NCBI GenBank assembly: GCA_963575745.1
Contig: CAUYUJ010018059.1
Location: 72,001-136,000 of the forward strand
DNA length: 64,000 nucleotides
Source: Prorocentrum cordatum
Taxonomy: Eukaryota; Sar; Dinophyceae; Prorocentrales; Prorocentraceae
Reading direction: 5' to 3'
Both the position numbers and the translations under genes were made by a program. This document shows, in pieces, positions 61,601 to 64,000 of the stretch (the stretch's first letter is position 1; each line of letters starts with the position of its first letter). A model generated the notes under the pieces. That model was not told where the DNA came from. It did no database searches and worked only from the letters and a program-made list of their open reading frames with translations.

Positions 61601-61902
61601 GCCCTCCTAACGACGGAGCTCATGAGGACCACGAACTTCAGGCATTAGGGACCCTCATCGCAGGGCGATACCATGACCGCATGGAGCAGGCTGACACACG
61701 CGACGATGTGGAACGCATGTTCGCCCTGGCAAACGAGGCCAGCCATGAGTGCCATCTTACCCGGCTGCGCGACCTGCCGCCCCCACCGCCAGACCACCCA
61801 AAAAAGAAGGCCCCTACCATGCACGGGCTCACACCACGTTCGAGGAGCGACCCGCCGTCCCCCGCGCCTTTCCCACCTACGGAGCTTCCACGATTCACAT
61901 GA
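58580..61902 (+). CDS. ORF2 of copy B: Pro-rich region and EEP endonuclease
   Basis: Continues ORF2 after the 1-bp insertion. GGPGPQALDYDMRLCDAM leads into a Gln-rich stretch (QQRYQQHQQRTQQRDQR), a Pro/Ser/Arg-rich region and FDPFKNKYRVKDL. The endonuclease runs from about 60735 to 61560: SIHLVSLNITSL, AVITLQETRHAK (catalytic Glu), GVAILSKD, FICMDVNTNID, SRIDSIIANQAA and KSHVGLQVTLDL. The DYI of copy A is DSI here. A 1-bp deletion near 61832 ends the register; the final codons to 61902 are shadow. Compared with A the two regions clearly belong to one ancestral frame. Confidence 0.75.
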
Positions 61903-63840
61903 ACCGCCTTCGCAAGCTCCATCGGCAACTTTGCGAGCTTCGCTTCATCGGACAGCACCATCATATCGACTGCCGTGCTATCCCGCCGTACCTGGCGCAG
62001 CGCATCGACTGCACGTGGACCGCGGCCCGCCTGCTCTGCCACAAGCTGCGCCCCACGGCCCTCCTGGCCTTTCCCGAGGCCTGGACCCCCGACGTGCCAG
62101 CACCACGCGGAGAGCACCTGGACCGTCTGATCCAAAACCTTGACTCAGAGCTGGCGCGACGTGCAAACCGAGCCAAAGCTGATCGCATCAAGATTTGGGC
62201 TGAGGGTGTCCGCGAGCCAAGCGGGCGAAAGGCGGCCATATACGCACGGGCTGCCGACTGCTCGCCCACGGCGTATCTCCGCACGCCTACCACTCCCGAC
62301 GATGCACAGCTCCACTGCGACACCACCGCCTTCAACCCTGACCGAGCTTGCACGGGCGATAGTGATGCCGACACCGACGCCGGCGGCTTCAGCCCCAGCG
62401 ACGGTAGTTCGCTCGACACGGACAACGACGAAGGCCACACTCGTGACCCACCACCTGCCCAGGTTCCCGACGCCCTCCCCGCCAACGCCATTGTTGCCAA
62501 TACCAAAGACCTGCTTAAGCTCATGGTCGACACCTGGGAGCCCATCTTGGGCAGGTACCGCGCTCGCGCAGGCCATGATGCCGAAGCTATGCCGACGTGG
62601 GCAGACTTCTCCGACGAGTACCGACAAGAGCTGCCTACGCCATCACCAGCAGCCCCTTTCCACCTCACCGACGACCAACTCATCCACTTCATTCGCACCC
62701 GTTCACCGCGCCGCGCGGGGGGACTCGACGGCTGGACAACTAAGGAGGCTAAGGAGTTACCCGACGACATCCTTCGCCTCTTCGCCAGCGTCTTACGTGC
62801 TACGCAACGCACTGGCACCATCCCCGAGCCCCTCCTACACGTGCCAAACCCGTGCCTCCGAAAAGGCCGAGTGGAACTCCCGACGGACCAACGACTTCTC
62901 TCGGTTCTTTCCGTTTGGATGTACGCGCGGGAAGCGCCAGCCTACCGTAGCCTCACGACCTGGCGGCAAGGATGGACCCATGCCACGAGCTTCGGCGCTG
63001 TTCCCAAAGCCACCATTGGGGATGTCAGCACCTCTCTCGCCCTGCGTATCGAACACGCCAGGGCCTTACTCCTCCCCTTAGCTGGAGCTGCCCTTGACCG
63101 ACAGAAGTGCTTCGACTACCTCATCACGGACATCTGCCTTAACCTTGCGCTGCACGCGGGGTGCCCTCAAGACATCGTTACTGTCCGCCGAAATTTCTAC
63201 AGACACCACAAACGCTACATCCGCATGAACGGAGCGTACTCTAAGGACTTGGCCAGGACAAACGGTCACCTCCAGGGAAGCTCGTGGTCCCTGGACGACA
63301 TCAAGCTGCTCATGTGCGTGTGGACAAAGAGGCAGCATCGATACGTTCCTCGATCACTTAGCACTACCTTTGTTGACGACAGCAACTCCACTACCCACAC
63401 CGCGTCTGAGCTGCAGAAATCTCTTGACGAAACCGCCAAGTTTGATCGATTCTCAGGTCAACGCATTCACCCTGGTAAAGTGGCAGGGTGGGCGCTCACC
63501 GACGAGCTTCACGCCGCCGTTGCCCAGCTTACACTGGCGGATCGCCCCCTACGTGTGGTCGATTCCTTCAAGCTCGTCGGGAGTTACATCAACGCAGAGG
63601 CAGCGCCGGCTCCAGCCGCGCTTAACCTCACGGCCACCGCAGACGCCCGTGAACGGAGGGCGACTATCCGCCTGCCGCGCATTGGCAAGCTCCCGTCGCC
63701 GATGCTTATCAAGGCGCGGCACGCCCGATCCCTGGCTGCCAGCGTCTGCACCACGGGCACCGACATTCAAGCACCATCAGATTCAAGCACCATCATGCCC
63801 AGCAAACTGCTACACCACGCCCGCAAGCGCTATCCGCCCC
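61749..63840 (+). CDS. ORF2 of copy B: reverse transcriptase
   Basis: Same RT as in copy A, in frame from about 61832. Motifs: RRAGGLDGWTTKEAKELPDD (about 62705), LDRQKCFDYLITD (about 63095), NGHLQGSSWSLDD (about 63255), TTFVDDSNSTTH (Asp pair about 63375) and FSGQRIHPGKVAGWAL (about 63450). Near 63763-63795 ATTCAAGCACCATCA is duplicated, a base is lost from GCGGCT, and an A-rich block begins at 63841, so the C-terminal part is not reached. The catalytic residues are intact. Confidence 0.82.
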
Positions 63841-64000
63841 AAAAAAAAAAAAAAAAAAAAAAAAAGAAAAAAAAGAAAAAAGAAAAAAGACCAAAAAAAA
63901 AAAAATAATGAAAAAAATAAAAAGAAAATAAATAAAAAAGAGAAATTAAACAAAAAAGAAAAGAAAAAGAAAATAAGAAAACAAAAAAAAAAGCACCAAA
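63840..64000. repeat. A-rich block 3 at the window end (copy B)
   Basis: At least 160 bp, mostly A with isolated G, C and T. Copy A reads CGCCCCAAGGGAAAC at this place; B reads CGCCCC followed by A. The right side lies beyond the window. Confidence 0.9.

Larger units (their letters stand above)
50269..64000 (+). mobile_element. Giant retroelement copy B, cut by the window end
   Basis: Head-to-tail with copy A and collinear with it up to the RT. It carries fewer lesions: a 1-bp deletion near 52727, a small insertion near 53070, possible shifts in 53510-53850, a 1-bp insertion near 58577, a 1-bp deletion near 61832, a short duplication at 63763-63795, and an A-rich block at the end. Its ORF2 N-terminal frame is uninterrupted for more than 1,800 codons. 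Confidence 0.82.

Overview
This window looks like a piece of a dinoflagellate nuclear genome. The evidence is GC-rich, repeat-laden DNA with long gene-poor stretches, a decayed Ty1/copia-like element and large non-LTR-type reverse-transcriptase elements of the kinds abundant in dinoflagellates, GGCCATCTTGGG-type simple repeats, strand-biased GGA tracts, and host proteins built of tandem modules. The species cannot be fixed from the sequence. No rRNA, tRNA, CRISPR array, operon, Shine-Dalgarno site, intact spliced-leader sequence or bacterial signal was seen.

Layout. 1-375: 47-bp minisatellite. 375-7934 (minus): one decayed Ty1/copia-like element with Gag, protease, integrase, reverse transcriptase (RT), RNase H and a 3' membrane-protein frame; it carries many frameshifts and stops, a C41 homopolymer in integrase and HVGG in place of the catalytic YVDD-type box. 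7978-18190: almost purely repetitive (two unrelated 42-bp arrays, GGCCATCTTGGG repeats, polypurine GGA tracts, a GGCGCC block, a CAG tract, an imperfect 220-bp inverted repeat, a dispersed about 45-bp repeat, spaced direct repeats). 18356-27728 (plus): a host-type locus with a signal peptide, four 66-residue four-cysteine repeats and a poly-Glu tail, then, in the same frame after a single TAG, a 7.5-kb array of about 92 copies of an 81-bp Ser/Thr-rich (mucin-like) repeat broken by two small indels and ending in hydrophobic segments. 27565-30620 (plus): a non-LTR RT element with a C-terminal zinc finger and a PD-(D/E)XK-like endonuclease. 32088-32937 (minus): the end of an unrecognised gene.

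32960-64000 holds two head-to-tail copies of one very large retroelement (A, about 16.8 kb; B, cut by the window end). Each has a (CT)n tract in front, so A has (CT)n on both sides. Comparing A with B shows that most frame breaks are private 1-2 bp indels. The ancestor therefore had ORF1 (about 850 residues, RRM-like and coiled-coil parts) and one giant second frame of more than 3,500 codons: signal-peptide-like N-terminus, hydrophobic segments, an HGT-motif region resembling ADP-ribosyltransferases, a Cys-rich finger, a Pro-rich region, an apurinic-type (EEP) endonuclease, RT with FVDD, a CCHC-type finger and, in a shifted frame, RNase H plus an acidic tail. This composite element is the most notable content. 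Three A-rich blocks interrupt the two copies, each at a CAAGG site, and a 15-nt motif (GGCGGCTTCAGCCCC) recurs through the element in more than one reading frame.
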